Shown one piece after another: positions 26,653 to 35,618 of a stretch of DNA of 58,798 nucleotides. The translations under genes were made by a program, and so were the position numbers. The notes below the pieces were generated by a model. It was given only the letters and a program-made list of their open reading frames with translations. It was not told where the DNA came from and did not search any database. The first letter of the stretch is position 1; each line of letters opens with the position of its first letter. The stretch comes from Bryobacterales bacterium (lineage in GTDB: Bacteria; Acidobacteriota; Terriglobia; Bryobacterales; Bryobacteraceae), in NCBI GenBank assembly GCA_003170295.1, contig PNAJ01000043.1, forward strand, positions 25,121-83,918, given 5' to 3'.

Positions 26653-27477
26653 TCAGTGAGTCATGGAGTAAACGATATAGTTCACTCCGATCCTGATCCC
26701 AAGCGCCGAGAATTTCTCCAGGTAGTGAGGGTCGTCCGCCCACTCCCATGAATCTCCGATGTCGGAGTTAAAGCTCGCCGCCACCATCACACGGCCTTTG
26801 TCGTCGTAAATGCCGAACCATTGCGCGGGACAGCCCTCGCATTTCCACGTCACGCCGGTTTGGATATACCGCGCGCCCGGCACCTGATACCGGTCGTCCA
26901 GATCGTAAATCGTGTGAAAGATCGAATCGCGGTTATCGAGCTCCACGATCTGACGGTCGGGGAACACTCGATGCATCCACTCTTCGAACACCGCGCGGTC
27001 CACCTCGCCCCAGTAATCGTCGGTCATGAAAAAACCACCGTGCAGCAAATAATCGCGCAGTTTTTCCGCCTGTGCGTCGGTGAGCCTTCCGCGACCCGGC
27101 TGCACCGCATAAATGAACGGATAGTTGTAAACGTCGTCCCCATCGTCCAGATTCACAGGCTGCTCGACGGACCGGATGTGAATCCGAGTCAGCCTTCGAA
27201 CCGCTTCGGAAAAATGACGATCGGCGCGCGGATAATCCTGCGTCCACATGGTCCCGCCATGGGTCCAATCGCCGCCGCGATAGCCGCGAAATCCTCCTCC
27301 ACGGCCCGGTGCCGGAGGATACATCATCCGCGCAAAGACGAACTCAGTTTTTTCGCTCCAGTCCTTGGGCAACGGAAAGTTGTCATATTCCACGCCCGGA
27401 TACTGGCGAAACGGCATTTGAAAAGCGAGCAGCGCCCCGCCGACGACCAAACCCGCCGCGACACGCCGCCCACGCAT
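26653..27477 (-). CDS. Exported DUF4159-domain protein
   Basis: The 274-residue protein has an N-terminal signal or anchor (residues 1-20). A long DUF4159 domain follows with YPFIYAVQPGRGRLTDAQAEKLRDYLLHGGFFMTDDYWG, VFPDRQIVELDNRDSIFHTIYDL, and C-terminal FNSDIGDSWEWADDP. The fold is thought to be glutamine-amidotransferase/ThuA-like; no activity is established. A Gly/Arg-rich patch (GRGGGFRGYRGGDW) sits near residue 60. The start codon directly follows the stop of the dienelactone hydrolase gene (TAA-ATG), so the two are very likely co-transcribed. Confidence 0.85.
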   Translation of the reverse strand: MRGRRVAAGLVVGGALLAFQMPFRQYPGVEYDNFPLPKDWSEKTEFVFARMMYPPAPGRGGGFRGYRGGDWTHGGTMWTQDYPRADRHFSEAVRRLTRIHIRSVEQPVNLDDGDDVYNYPFIYAVQPGRGRLTDAQAEKLRDYLLHGGFFMTDDYWGEVDRAVFEEWMHRVFPDRQIVELDNRDSIFHTIYDLDDRYQVPGARYIQTGVTWKCEGCPAQWFGIYDDKGRVMVAASFNSDIGDSWEWADDPHYLEKFSALGIRIGVNYIVYSMTH

Positions 27478-28263
27478 TTAGTGACTGCTCATGATTTTCT
27501 TAATCCGCGCCCAAGCCTCTTCGCGAGCCTTGGCATTTGCCGGGCTCGGATCTGGCTGTTCACCCGCACGCATGAACCCATGCCCCGCACCCTCATAGGT
27601 GACCGGCTCGTAGAACTTCCCGAGGTCCTTCATGTTCGTAATCGTATCCGGAATGGTTGCATCGACGCGCTGGTCGTTGCCGGCATAAAATCCAAACACA
27701 GGAGTCTTGATCCGAGCCAGCGATTCCTTATCCGGTGGCGTCCCGTAAAACACCATCGCCGCCGCCAAATCCGCCCGATTCGTGGCAAACCGGAACGTCT
27801 GGGAACCGCCGTAGCAGAAACCGGTGACGAACAATTTCTTCGCCGCCGCAGGCAGCTTCAACCCGTAATCGGCGACCGCATTCAGATCCGCCGTAATCTG
27901 ATCCGGCGGCAGCTTGCCGATCTCCCGACCCACTTCGCTCGACGACAATTCGTGTGTCCCGCCGCCCTTCGGAGCCATCCCCGACAGCAGATCCGGTGAG
28001 ATGGCAATGTAGCCCGCCGCCGCGAATTCGTCGGTGACATTCTCCACCCAATCGCTATGCCCAAAAATCTCGTGGATCACCAGGATCACCGGCGTGTTCG
28101 TCTTCGCCTCCGGATACGCGACAAACGTTTCCACCTTGCGGTTGCCGTACTTCACCGTTATCCACTCGCGATGCCGCGGCGATTTGTCGACCTTCGCGCG
28201 CGCCCAATCCTGCGCGGAAACCACCGCCGCGCACAAAGCCAGACCCAGCATGATTCTCTTCAT
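27478..28263 (-). CDS. Exported dienelactone hydrolase-family protein
   Basis: The 261-residue protein has a signal peptide (MKRIMLGLALCAAVVSAQ) and an alpha/beta-hydrolase core. The motif VIHEIFGHSDW is typical of dienelactone hydrolases, the nucleophile is Cys in GFCYGGSQTF, the Asp is in FYAGNDQRVDA, and the His is in YEGAGHGFMR. Family members hydrolyse cyclic dienelactones in chlorocatechol breakdown, but exported copies in soil bacteria probably act on other esters or lactones. The ATG at 28263 fits the signal peptide; an upstream in-frame start adds ten polar residues. It is immediately upstream of the DUF4159 gene. Confidence 0.88.
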   Translation of the reverse strand: MKRIMLGLALCAAVVSAQDWARAKVDKSPRHREWITVKYGNRKVETFVAYPEAKTNTPVILVIHEIFGHSDWVENVTDEFAAAGYIAISPDLLSGMAPKGGGTHELSSSEVGREIGKLPPDQITADLNAVADYGLKLPAAAKKLFVTGFCYGGSQTFRFATNRADLAAAMVFYGTPPDKESLARIKTPVFGFYAGNDQRVDATIPDTITNMKDLGKFYEPVTYEGAGHGFMRAGEQPDPSPANAKAREEAWARIKKIMSSH

Positions 28264-28303
28264 GCCATTAGTTGTATCGCATTTTTCCGCCACACGGCAA
28301 AAG

Positions 28304-28993
28304 CTAAGTCCGCCGCGTGATCAGGTAAATCGCAATGCCCGCAACCACGATCCCGAGCACCGGAGCCTTGAGGTGATCCGGCACCGACGAGCCGACAAGA
28401 AGAATGCCGGCAATCGCCGCCGTCGCCTTCAACACGCCGGCCGCAACGATTTCCTGCTTCTGCCAGAACGCTGGCCCCTGCGCCTGTTGCGGACGATCGG
28501 CCATCGGTGGAAACAGCATGCGCAATACAAGAAGAAACAGTATGCTCATGCCGGAACCAGCCGCGAGCGTTGGACCCGGCAGCAATGGACGCCCCGCATG
28601 GACCGCAAACACACATGCAAATGCGAGGGCCACGGCAAGCACCGGCCTGAGCAAAGATTTTTTGCGCGGATCCGCATACGCGTCGGCGATCATCAGCACC
28701 ACAAGCGCAATCGCGCCGGGAATCGCAAGCCGCAAGAGGCCCTCCCGCGTCGCGGTCATCGAGGGTTGAAGAACCCAAGCCGCGGTGAAAAAAGAAACGT
28801 AGCAGCAGAACGCCTCCATCAGCAAGACAACCGAATCCGTAGTCCGGCGAACGCGGCTGAGGATCACAAATGGAACAGTGCGCAAGGCATCGTAAAGAAA
28901 GAGTTGCGCGCCATCATTTCGTTCACGCAGATCGCCGAGCACTTCCTCCCTGCATGCAGGCGGTATGAAGATCCCCACACCCTTTTCGATCAC
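28304..28993 (-). CDS. Multi-pass membrane protein coupled to PadR regulator
   Basis: The product is about 229 residues with six or seven hydrophobic segments. The N-terminus contains PACREEVLGDLRERN, which resembles the short cytoplasmic 'permease prefix' motif found before acidobacterial ABC permeases that are paired with PadR regulators. No ABC or permease core is present, so it is a stand-alone membrane partner. The GTG at 28993 overlaps the padR stop as GTGA; an earlier in-frame GTG at 29008 is also possible. Its transport or signalling role is unknown. Dienelactone hydrolase follows 40 bases later. Confidence 0.65.
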   Translation of the reverse strand: MIEKGVGIFIPPACREEVLGDLRERNDGAQLFLYDALRTVPFVILSRVRRTTDSVVLLMEAFCCYVSFFTAAWVLQPSMTATREGLLRLAIPGAIALVVLMIADAYADPRKKSLLRPVLAVALAFACVFAVHAGRPLLPGPTLAAGSGMSILFLLVLRMLFPPMADRPQQAQGPAFWQKQEIVAAGVLKATAAIAGILLVGSSVPDHLKAPVLGIVVAGIAIYLITRRT

Positions 28994-29343
28994 GACAGCA
29001 GCCAGCACGATTTCAGCCAGCCCCGCGCACGGCCGACTTCCTGCCAGACACGCTTAGCCGTGACCGCCGAATCGCGCAACGCCCGCTCGCCCAATGCCTC
29101 CAGGCGATAGAAACGCTTCGCACGTCCGCCCCTTTCGGGCGTGGGATCGGAGAGCCAGGAGGCAAGATAGCCTTTGTCCTCCAACCGGTCCAGCGTCACG
29201 TAAACCGCGCCGAGGGATACGTTTTTCGGCTTCGCTAAATCCGCCACCTTCGAGTGAATCGATACGCCATATGCATCGTCGCGTAGCGACAGAATCGCGG
29301 TCAGAACCAACTGCTCAAACTGGCCGACAGATTCGGACTTCAT
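28990..29343 (-). CDS. PadR-family transcriptional regulator
   Basis: The 117-residue winged-helix protein has the features FEQLVLTAILSLRDDAYGVSIHSKV (helices 1-2), NVSLGAVYVTLDRLEDKGYLASWL (recognition helix and wing entry), and ERGGRAKRFYRLEALGERAL (wing). It probably represses its own operon, which includes the membrane protein that follows with a 4-base overlap. A possible -10 element (TACAAT) lies 13 bases before the ATG at 29343, which would give a very short or absent leader. The ligand is unknown. Confidence 0.9.
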   Translation of the reverse strand: MKSESVGQFEQLVLTAILSLRDDAYGVSIHSKVADLAKPKNVSLGAVYVTLDRLEDKGYLASWLSDPTPERGGRAKRFYRLEALGERALRDSAVTAKRVWQEVGRARGWLKSCWLLS

Positions 29344-29377
29344 ATATCCAACATTGTAAGGAATATTGGTCGACGCG

Positions 29378-31024
29378 TCAATCCTGACCTGCAAGCGGAG
29401 TCAGCTTCCATGGAGTCGCGTCCGGTTCGAGCAGCCAGATCCGGCGGCCGTGGAAATGTGCGATGAACGGAGCATCCTCGACAGGGCTCATTTCGCGAGC
29501 CCACACAATTTGCGATGCGTCGATGTCGGCCCGGTTGTAAACCCACTCCTCCTCGGCCGGATGGTTGCTCGCGTAGCGAACCATCACCAAATCGCGATTT
29601 CCAGGCTGCTTCGTGAGCTGGTCCATCACGGCCTGACGCGCGGCAGGGAAAGGCGGATCGACGACGCCGAAGCGCAGGTTCGCCACCCATTCCCCGAACT
29701 GGCAGAAGAACAGAGCGACGAAAAATGCCGCCAATGCGAAACCCACCTGCCTGCCGGAGGGCTTCCAGGCATCTAGCCGCACCATCGTCTGCATGAATCT
29801 TAAATAGAACAAGCCCGTGGCGAATGCGGCGTAGTGCGGTACCGAATAGATCAACGGCGCTAGGGCGAGGACCGACACGGCGAGCAGCACGACGGTCATG
29901 CGCTCCTCGGTACCCTTGAGTTGATACGGCCAGATCAGTGGAACGACCAAAACAGGCCAAAAACCGAAGAAAAAATCGTTCAGTGCCGACATCTTGCCGA
30001 GGAATGCCTCGACGAAGTGGCTGCGCGATTCCTGCAACTGCAAAGCGATGTACTGGGTGTAGAAATCGCGAATGACGGCATGGTGATAAACCGGCGGCGG
30101 AGGCGGCTTCAGCCACGGCATGGGAGAGTAGATCATTCCGAAGGGCGCGACGGAAAAATATTGGTGGTCGTAGACCTGATACGGAAGCTTCCATGGATCG
30201 CCGGTGACGCGCAGGTTCACGAACACGAGTCCCGCAGCTGTGACCGCCAGCACCGCGACGGCCGGCACGGCAACTTTCTTGGAGACGATCCCGAACCGTA
30301 TACGATTCTTCCGTAACCACCATACGAGAACCGCGGCCGACGCGGCCCCGAAAATTATCGCTTCATACGGCCGCGAGGCAAGCAGGATCGATACTCCAAC
30401 GGCTGCCGTCACGGCGTGTCGAAACTCCCCACGGCGCGCGATTCGCGGAATCGCGCCGGTGAGCAGAGCTCCGCCGATAGCCGGAATTGCGCCGCCCCAA
30501 TAGCTGTTCATCCAATAAGTAAAGATGCCGACGCGCATGACGACCAGAAGCGCGCCGAGTAGAGCGGCTCCCGGAGTGATCCAGCCTTGCAGCATCCAGC
30601 AGACGGCGGCGCACATCAGCGCGGCGCTGAGACAAACACCGATCCACGGCTGGCCGAAAAACTTCTGGCCGAAGGCCAACGTCAGCCCTTGCAAGGGCGG
30701 ATACTTCGACGCATACGTAGGCTGCTGGATGACGTGAAATGTTTCGAAGTGCTGCCAGAAGGGATGCGGAGGATTGGTGAGCCGGCCGGACGCGTATGTA
30801 TCGGCGGCGAGCAGATAACTGAACTCATCGTGCACGGCGGCCTTGGGAACCGGCATCCAAGGCAACAGCGCGATGCGAATTCCAAGCGTCAGAAGGAACA
30901 CCGCGGCGCAGGCGAGTGACCGGCGCTCGGCGAACCGTAAATACCACTTGGGTACGCGCCCGAAGAAAAAGATCAGCAGCGCAGCGGCTGCCGCGACTGC
31001 AAACTCGGGCCTGAGCAGGAACAT
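29378..31024 (-). CDS. Membrane glycosyltransferase, GT39/PMT-like (ArnT superfamily)
   Basis: The 548-residue integral membrane protein has about 11-12 helices. The first periplasmic loop carries the conserved acidic motif [24 protein letters not shown], the catalytic region of GT39/PMT_2 glycosyltransferases that use polyprenyl-phosphate sugars. The sequence [19 protein letters not shown] and a C-terminal soluble part ([19 protein letters not shown]) follow. The acceptor may be a protein, lipid or glycan and cannot be told. It starts three bases after the radical SAM gene, with which it is probably co-expressed. Confidence 0.82.
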   Translation of the reverse strand: MFLLRPEFAVAAAAALLIFFFGRVPKWYLRFAERRSLACAAVFLLTLGIRIALLPWMPVPKAAVHDEFSYLLAADTYASGRLTNPPHPFWQHFETFHVIQQPTYASKYPPLQGLTLAFGQKFFGQPWIGVCLSAALMCAAVCWMLQGWITPGAALLGALLVVMRVGIFTYWMNSYWGGAIPAIGGALLTGAIPRIARRGEFRHAVTAAVGVSILLASRPYEAIIFGAASAAVLVWWLRKNRIRFGIVSKKVAVPAVAVLAVTAAGLVFVNLRVTGDPWKLPYQVYDHQYFSVAPFGMIYSPMPWLKPPPPPVYHHAVIRDFYTQYIALQLQESRSHFVEAFLGKMSALNDFFFGFWPVLVVPLIWPYQLKGTEERMTVVLLAVSVLALAPLIYSVPHYAAFATGLFYLRFMQTMVRLDAWKPSGRQVGFALAAFFVALFFCQFGEWVANLRFGVVDPPFPAARQAVMDQLTKQPGNRDLVMVRYASNHPAEEEWVYNRADIDASQIVWAREMSPVEDAPFIAHFHGRRIWLLEPDATPWKLTPLAGQD

Positions 31025-31027
31025 CCG

Positions 31028-32062
31028 CTACTTCGCGGACTGGATTTTTACCAGCTTGTCGTGCTTCTGTTCGGGCACTTCCTGGCGGATCGTCTGCTTG
31101 CCGCGCCAGAAATCGAAGTACGAGACGTAGTGCACGCAGCTCACCGTGCAGTACGGCGCGCAGGATTTTTCGGTGAGATATTCACGGCGGATGTCCTCGA
31201 CCGTGTACTTTTCGAGCGGCGTGCCGGGGTATCCACGCTGCTGCGAGCAGTAATGCACCAAGCCATCCTCGCAGATGTACATGTAGCGCGCGCCGGCGCG
31301 GCATCGCCAGTTATTCGGCTTGCCCTGCGCAATGGCGTCCTGGAAAAAATTGAGTCGCGCGAAGTGGCGATTCTCCATCGCCTTCATTTCGTGATACACG
31401 TCGCGCTCGCGCTCGCCCAGAGGGCGAAGCTGGCCGTCGCCATCGTGAATGATGCCCACGGTGGCCGAAAATCCCAGTTCGATCGCACGGCGTCCGACGA
31501 TCAGCGCGTCGTTCGGATCGTGAATGCCGCCGCCCACGACCGAGTTGATGTTGACGTGAAATTCGGCATGCTCGGCAAGCATCCGCAGTTTCTTGTCGAG
31601 AACTTTCAGGCTCTTCTTCGATACGTCGTCCGGCTTCACGTTGTCGATGGAAATCTGCATGTGGTCGAGACCGGCGGCGTTGAGGCGCTTGATGCGGTCC
31701 GGCATCAGTAGATAGCCGTTCGTGATCATTCCCGCGATGACGCCGCGACGGCGCATGGCGGCGATGATCTCGTCCAGATCGGGGTGCAGCATCGGCTCGC
31801 CACCGGAAAGCGTCAGGATGCTTGTACCGAGGTCGGCTAAACGATTGATCCGTTGGACCATGACGTCCTTCGGCACGGGCGGTGAAAAATCGTCGTATTC
31901 GTTGCAGTACGTGCACGCCAAGTTGCAGCGGCGAATGGGAATGATGTGGGCCATGATGGGATGGTCCGTTCCCAGAGCTCCGCGCACAATGGTGCGCAGC
32001 TCCCGCATCCGTCGGGTAAAAGCCTTCGCGGTGCGGCGTAGTCTAAAAGACGTGTCTGGCAT
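31028..32062 (-). CDS. Radical SAM protein with SPASM-like C-terminal cysteine cluster
   Basis: The 344-residue protein has the radical SAM motif RRCNLACTYCNEYDD (CX3CX2C, near residues 48-55) and the SAM-binding LTLSGGEPMLHPDL. C-terminal cysteines lie in WRCRAG, ICEDGLVHYC and KSCAPYCTVSCVHYVSYF, a pattern like the auxiliary Fe-S clusters of SPASM/twitch proteins that modify peptides or carbohydrates. The substrate is unknown and no small precursor peptide was seen beside it. The ATG at 32062 heads the minus-strand series continuing into the GT39 gene. The divergent gene starts 87 bases away. Confidence 0.88.
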   Translation of the reverse strand: MPDTSFRLRRTAKAFTRRMRELRTIVRGALGTDHPIMAHIIPIRRCNLACTYCNEYDDFSPPVPKDVMVQRINRLADLGTSILTLSGGEPMLHPDLDEIIAAMRRRGVIAGMITNGYLLMPDRIKRLNAAGLDHMQISIDNVKPDDVSKKSLKVLDKKLRMLAEHAEFHVNINSVVGGGIHDPNDALIVGRRAIELGFSATVGIIHDGDGQLRPLGERERDVYHEMKAMENRHFARLNFFQDAIAQGKPNNWRCRAGARYMYICEDGLVHYCSQQRGYPGTPLEKYTVEDIRREYLTEKSCAPYCTVSCVHYVSYFDFWRGKQTIRQEVPEQKHDKLVKIQSAK

Positions 32063-32104
32063 TCCCGGTTCCTCTCATTAAAACACAGCCGCCCTAATGC
32101 CCGC

Positions 32105-32129
32105 GTATCCCCCTGAGAGTATTTCCCCC
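32105..32129. promoter_or_regulatory. Direct repeat GTAT(t)CCCCC in divergent promoter region
   Basis: gtatccccc at 32105-32113 and gtatttccccc at 32119-32129 form a direct repeat in the 86-base gap between the radical SAM gene and the exported-protein operon. It may be a regulator site for either side; nothing else supports this. Confidence 0.3.
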
Positions 32130-32148
32130 ATCCACACACTTATATCTC

Positions 32149-32748
32149 GTGGTTACGAACGTAATAGCCTTATTTGCCACCATATTAATGCAGCCGCCGA
32201 CCCAGGGCAATCCCGACAGTCCTGCTATTCTGCAAATCCGTGTCATTGAGGGGGAAGGCGTTGCCTATCCTATTGGAGGACGCGCCACCCGAGGCGTCAC
32301 GGTTCAGGTGACGGACGAAACGGGCAAGCCGATGGAAGGCGTCTCCGTCAGCTTTCGTTTGCCGGAGGAGGGTCCGAGCGGCACATTTTCCAACGGCTCG
32401 CACATCGAAATCTCGACAACAAGGCCGGACGGAAAAGCGTCTGCATGGGGGATGCAGTGGAATCGAACCGAGGGCTCGTTCGAAATCCTCATCACGGCAG
32501 TGAAGGGGCAGGCGCGGGCAGGAACGATCTGCGCGGTTTATCTTTCTAAAGCCACGTCGGAAAGCGATTCGCCATCGCCGATCAAGCTGGCGAGGAATCA
32601 CAAGTGGATGTGGATCACTCTCGCGGTAGCGGGTGCGGCGGGAGCAGCCGTAGTGGCGGTGGTGTTGGGCGGCAAGTCGACGCCGGTAGGGCCCACGACC
32701 ACGCCGACCACGATCGGCACTCCGACAATTAACATAGGTCCCCCATGA
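32149..32748 (+). CDS. Exported/membrane protein with bacterial Ig-like (Big-1-type) domain
   Basis: The 199-residue protein has a hydrophobic N-terminus and a single Ig-like domain (about residues 35-130) with VTVQVTDETGKPMEGVSVSFRLPEEGPSGTF, the pattern of Big-1/invasin-type domains. A C-terminal transmembrane helix follows (WMWITLAVAGAAGAAVVAVVLGG, about 151-173) and then a Thr/Pro-rich tail. The topology suggests an anchored envelope protein. The start is GTG at 32149. The stop overlaps the next start as ATGA. It is the first gene of a three-gene coupled set. Confidence 0.65.
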   Translation: MVTNVIALFATILMQPPTQGNPDSPAILQIRVIEGEGVAYPIGGRATRGVTVQVTDETGKPMEGVSVSFRLPEEGPSGTFSNGSHIEISTTRPDGKASAWGMQWNRTEGSFEILITAVKGQARAGTICAVYLSKATSESDSPSPIKLARNHKWMWITLAVAGAAGAAVVAVVLGGKSTPVGPTTTPTTIGTPTINIGPP

Positions 32749-33440
32749 AAATCATTGTGGCATTTGCGATTTGTACGGGAACCTGGGCACAGACCGGCGT
32801 CGACCGGCCGCAGCTCGGGAAAATGCTCGACGCGAACGGAGCAGTGCGAACGGTCTACGGTATCGCGGCCAGCGTCATGCTCGGCGATGTGGAGATGTCG
32901 GGCGTCATTTCCTCGGCGTGCTCGAAGGCGTTTTGCCTGGCGAAGACGGAGACCAGTATTGTGTCAGCGATGGGGAGCGTGGATACTCCGGCGGGGCCCG
33001 CGATGTTCGCGTTTGACGGAGACTCGGCGTTCGTATGGTTCCCACGATCGCGGCAGCTTGCAAAGTGGCACGACGGCGTGCTCGATGTTCTCGATTCGAG
33101 CATCGAAGGTGAGGTTCTGTCGATCCGAGCGAGCGCTGGATCGTTGGAGTTCGCCGTGCGGCGTTTCAAGAAGGACGTGTGGATCGTGAAACTGGACGGC
33201 GGCGGCGTGGGTTTTCTACCCCATTCAACGGGTCCAGTGATGCTGATCCCGGGCGGCGTGGTGTATGCAGCGAAGGGCGAGATTGCGATTCGCGATGTGC
33301 GCTTGCCGCTCGAGGAAGTAACCGCGTTTCATCAGATGTCGGTGAACTATCTGCAAGTGCGCGCGGGAGGGCTCGATTATTCCCTGCGCATTGATTCGGG
33401 GCGCGAGACTCTGTTCCAACTGCCGGGAGTGTCGCAATGA
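32745..33440 (+). CDS. Exported protein of unknown function
   Basis: The 231-residue protein has a signal peptide (MKIIVAFAICTGTWAQ). Its mature part appears all-beta, with a repeated pattern of short strands (VYGIAASVMLGDVEMSG, PAMFAFDGDSAFVWFPRSRQLAKW, IWIVKLDGGG-like) suggesting a small beta-propeller-like repeat fold. No named family was recognised. It is coupled by ATGA overlaps on both sides, so its product is probably made in fixed ratio with the Ig-like and the choice-of-anchor D proteins. Confidence 0.6.
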   Translation: MKIIVAFAICTGTWAQTGVDRPQLGKMLDANGAVRTVYGIAASVMLGDVEMSGVISSACSKAFCLAKTETSIVSAMGSVDTPAGPAMFAFDGDSAFVWFPRSRQLAKWHDGVLDVLDSSIEGEVLSIRASAGSLEFAVRRFKKDVWIVKLDGGGVGFLPHSTGPVMLIPGGVVYAAKGEIAIRDVRLPLEEVTAFHQMSVNYLQVRAGGLDYSLRIDSGRETLFQLPGVSQ

Positions 33441-34810
33441 AGGCATTGCTCCTGATCGCGCTGCTGCCTCTGGCAGCCAAGGCGCAGCTCACGATCTACG
33501 CAGTGAATGGAACGACGGAAACTTCGGTCAACTCCTCTTACAGCTTTGGCCAAGTTCCGCTCAACACTACATCCGATGCGCATTTCCGGATCTACAACAT
33601 TGGGAGTGCTCCGGTTTCGGTCAATGTGACTTTGGGCGGCGCGGGATTCACATTCGATTCTCCTCTTTTGCCGTTTGTTATTCTTGCCTACTCGGCGGTG
33701 TCGCAAACGCTGAATATCACGGTGCACTTCGCGGCGGCCTCGACAGCTGGATATAGCGCCAGTTTGCAGATCAATTCGCTTTCGGTGATCCTGCTCGGGT
33801 CGGGTGTGAGCGCGCCAACGTTGTCGAGCGTCTCCGGTTGCTCGACCGGCACACCCTTTAATTTCGGGAGCGTACGCGCAGGTAGCTCGGCGACTTGCAC
33901 CTTCGTATTGCAGAATTTGAATCCGCAAACGATCACGGTTTCGAGCATCGTCATCAATGGACTAGGATTCACGGGGCCCTATGGAGTGACAGCTCCGCTG
34001 ACGTTGCAGGCTGGGACATCCGTTTCGTTCTCGGTCAATTTCACTCCGCCGGGCGCGATTCTTTACACCGGCACACTGGTCGTAGGCACGCAATCCTACG
34101 CGCTCCGCGGCACGGGCCAGCCTCCGCCACTTCCCACACCTTCTTTGCAATTCGACTTAGGCGCGAACGCCAGCGCGCAACAGCGCGTGTTGACGATGAC
34201 CATCCCCGGGGGCTCTCCGGTCGCCGCGACCGGCTACGTGAATCTGGCGTTCAAACCTTCAACGGCAGTGGTTGCGGACGATTCGGCGATTGTTTTCCTG
34301 GCCAACGGCTCGCGCACGATTCCTTTCAGCGTGAGCGTGGGCGCTACGCACGCGTTGCTGAATGGGCTCGGTTCGGCTGCATTTCAGACCGGCACGACGG
34401 CGGGTACGGTCACATTTACCGTCACAACCGCGGCCGCGATGACAGGCGATCCGACCACGCCATTCGTCATTTTTGGCGCGCCTGTCATGTTGGATTCGCC
34501 GCCCAACGCGTCGAAGGCGAGGCTCGGGTGGCTGGACATTACGATCGTTGGCGCGGATAACACCTACACGACAAGCTTGCTATCGTTTTCATTTTTCGAC
34601 ACCGCCGGCAATGCGATCAGCAGCGCCGTAAATGTTGACGTCGCTCTGATGTTCAAGACCTACTACGCGACGGTCAAGGCAGGGGGCAGTTCGTTTCGAG
34701 CGTTGGTGTCGTTTCCAGTGACCGGAAGCGCCGCGGCCATCGGCAGCGTGACGGTGACGATGACCAAAGCCGCAGGACCAGCCAGCACAGGGAGGCTCAC
34801 ATTCCAGTAA
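33437..34810 (+). CDS. Exported choice-of-anchor D (ASPM/MSP-like beta) protein
   Basis: The 457-residue protein has a signal peptide (MKALLLIALLPLAAKAQ). Two ASPM-SPD-2-Hydin/choice-of-anchor D-type units follow: SYSFGQVPLNTTSDAHFRIYNIGSAPVSV (about 30-120), and FNFGSVRAGSSATCTFVLQNLNPQTITVSS with FTPPGAILYTGTLVVG (about 135-215). A further beta-rich region of about 230 residues is unrecognised. Such domains occur on extracellular and envelope proteins and usually mediate adhesion or assembly. It is the last gene of the coupled set and ends nine bases before thiD. Confidence 0.75.
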   Translation: MKALLLIALLPLAAKAQLTIYAVNGTTETSVNSSYSFGQVPLNTTSDAHFRIYNIGSAPVSVNVTLGGAGFTFDSPLLPFVILAYSAVSQTLNITVHFAAASTAGYSASLQINSLSVILLGSGVSAPTLSSVSGCSTGTPFNFGSVRAGSSATCTFVLQNLNPQTITVSSIVINGLGFTGPYGVTAPLTLQAGTSVSFSVNFTPPGAILYTGTLVVGTQSYALRGTGQPPPLPTPSLQFDLGANASAQQRVLTMTIPGGSPVAATGYVNLAFKPSTAVVADDSAIVFLANGSRTIPFSVSVGATHALLNGLGSAAFQTGTTAGTVTFTVTTAAAMTGDPTTPFVIFGAPVMLDSPPNASKARLGWLDITIVGADNTYTTSLLSFSFFDTAGNAISSAVNVDVALMFKTYYATVKAGGSSFRALVSFPVTGSAAAIGSVTVTMTKAAGPASTGRLTFQ

Positions 34811-34819
34811 CGTGGAAGA

Positions 34820-35584
34820 ATGTTGCCTGTCGCCCTGACCGTCGCTGGTTCGGACCCCAGCGGGGGCGCGGGCTTGCAGGCCGACCTCAAAACGTTCCAC
34901 CAGTTCGGCGTGTACGGCGAAGCGGTGGTGACGCTGATCACGGTGCAGAATACTTTCTCGCTGGAACGCGTCGAAACATTGGCGCCCGACCTTGTTTTGG
35001 CGCAGCTTTGCGCGGTTCTCTCCGATATTCCGCCGCGCGCGGCCAAAACGGGCGCGTTGGGAAACGCCGCGGTGATCGAGGCGGTGGCGGAAGCGGCGAA
35101 AACCTTCGAGTTTCCGCTCGTGGTCGATCCTGTCATGATTTCGAAGCACGGCGCGCGGCTGGTCGAGGCGGCGTCCTTCGGGCGGTTGATCGAGCGGGCA
35201 TATTTGCTGACACCGAATTTGTACGAGGCGTCGGCGCTGGTTGGCTTCACTGTGGACAATCGCGATTCGATGCATCGGGCAGCGGAAAAACTGATCGGTA
35301 TGGGCGCGCGGAACGTTCTCGTCAAGGGTGGTCACCTGCCGGGCGATGCGCTCGATCTGCTGTATCTAGAAGGCGGCGACGTGCAGGACTTCTCGGCGGC
35401 GCGCATCGATACCCCGCATACCCACGGCACTGGCTGCACGTATTCGGCGGCGATCACAGCGGAATTGGCGAAGGGCACGGGCCTCCTGCAAGCAGTGTCG
35501 CTCGCAAAAACGTTCGTCACCGAGGCGATTCGCAGCAACCCGGGGCTGGGGCACGGCGCGGGTCCACTAAATCATTTCGCATAG
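34820..35584 (+). CDS. thiD: Hydroxymethylpyrimidine/phosphomethylpyrimidine kinase
   Basis: The 254-residue ribokinase-fold enzyme phosphorylates HMP and HMP-P for thiamine synthesis. Signatures are ALTVAGSDPSGGAGLQADLKTFHQFGVYG at the N-terminus, VVDPVMISKHGARL, NLYEASALVG, VLVKGGHLPGDALDLLY, and the ATP/anion-hole motif DTPHTHGTGCTYSAAI with the catalytic region TGC. The length is standard. It follows the exported-protein operon by nine bases, which could be read-through rather than a functional link. No other thi gene or TPP riboswitch is near. Confidence 0.96.
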   Translation: MLPVALTVAGSDPSGGAGLQADLKTFHQFGVYGEAVVTLITVQNTFSLERVETLAPDLVLAQLCAVLSDIPPRAAKTGALGNAAVIEAVAEAAKTFEFPLVVDPVMISKHGARLVEAASFGRLIERAYLLTPNLYEASALVGFTVDNRDSMHRAAEKLIGMGARNVLVKGGHLPGDALDLLYLEGGDVQDFSAARIDTPHTHGTGCTYSAAITAELAKGTGLLQAVSLAKTFVTEAIRSNPGLGHGAGPLNHFA

Positions 35585-35618
35585 AGATTCGCGACCAGGA
35601 TCGCGCACTAAAGAATCA

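Noticed and set aside
29340..30323. 327-codon minus-strand frame overlapping the GT39 gene
   Set aside because: Same-strand alternative frame; the GT39 frame has membrane helices and the HDEFSYL motif.
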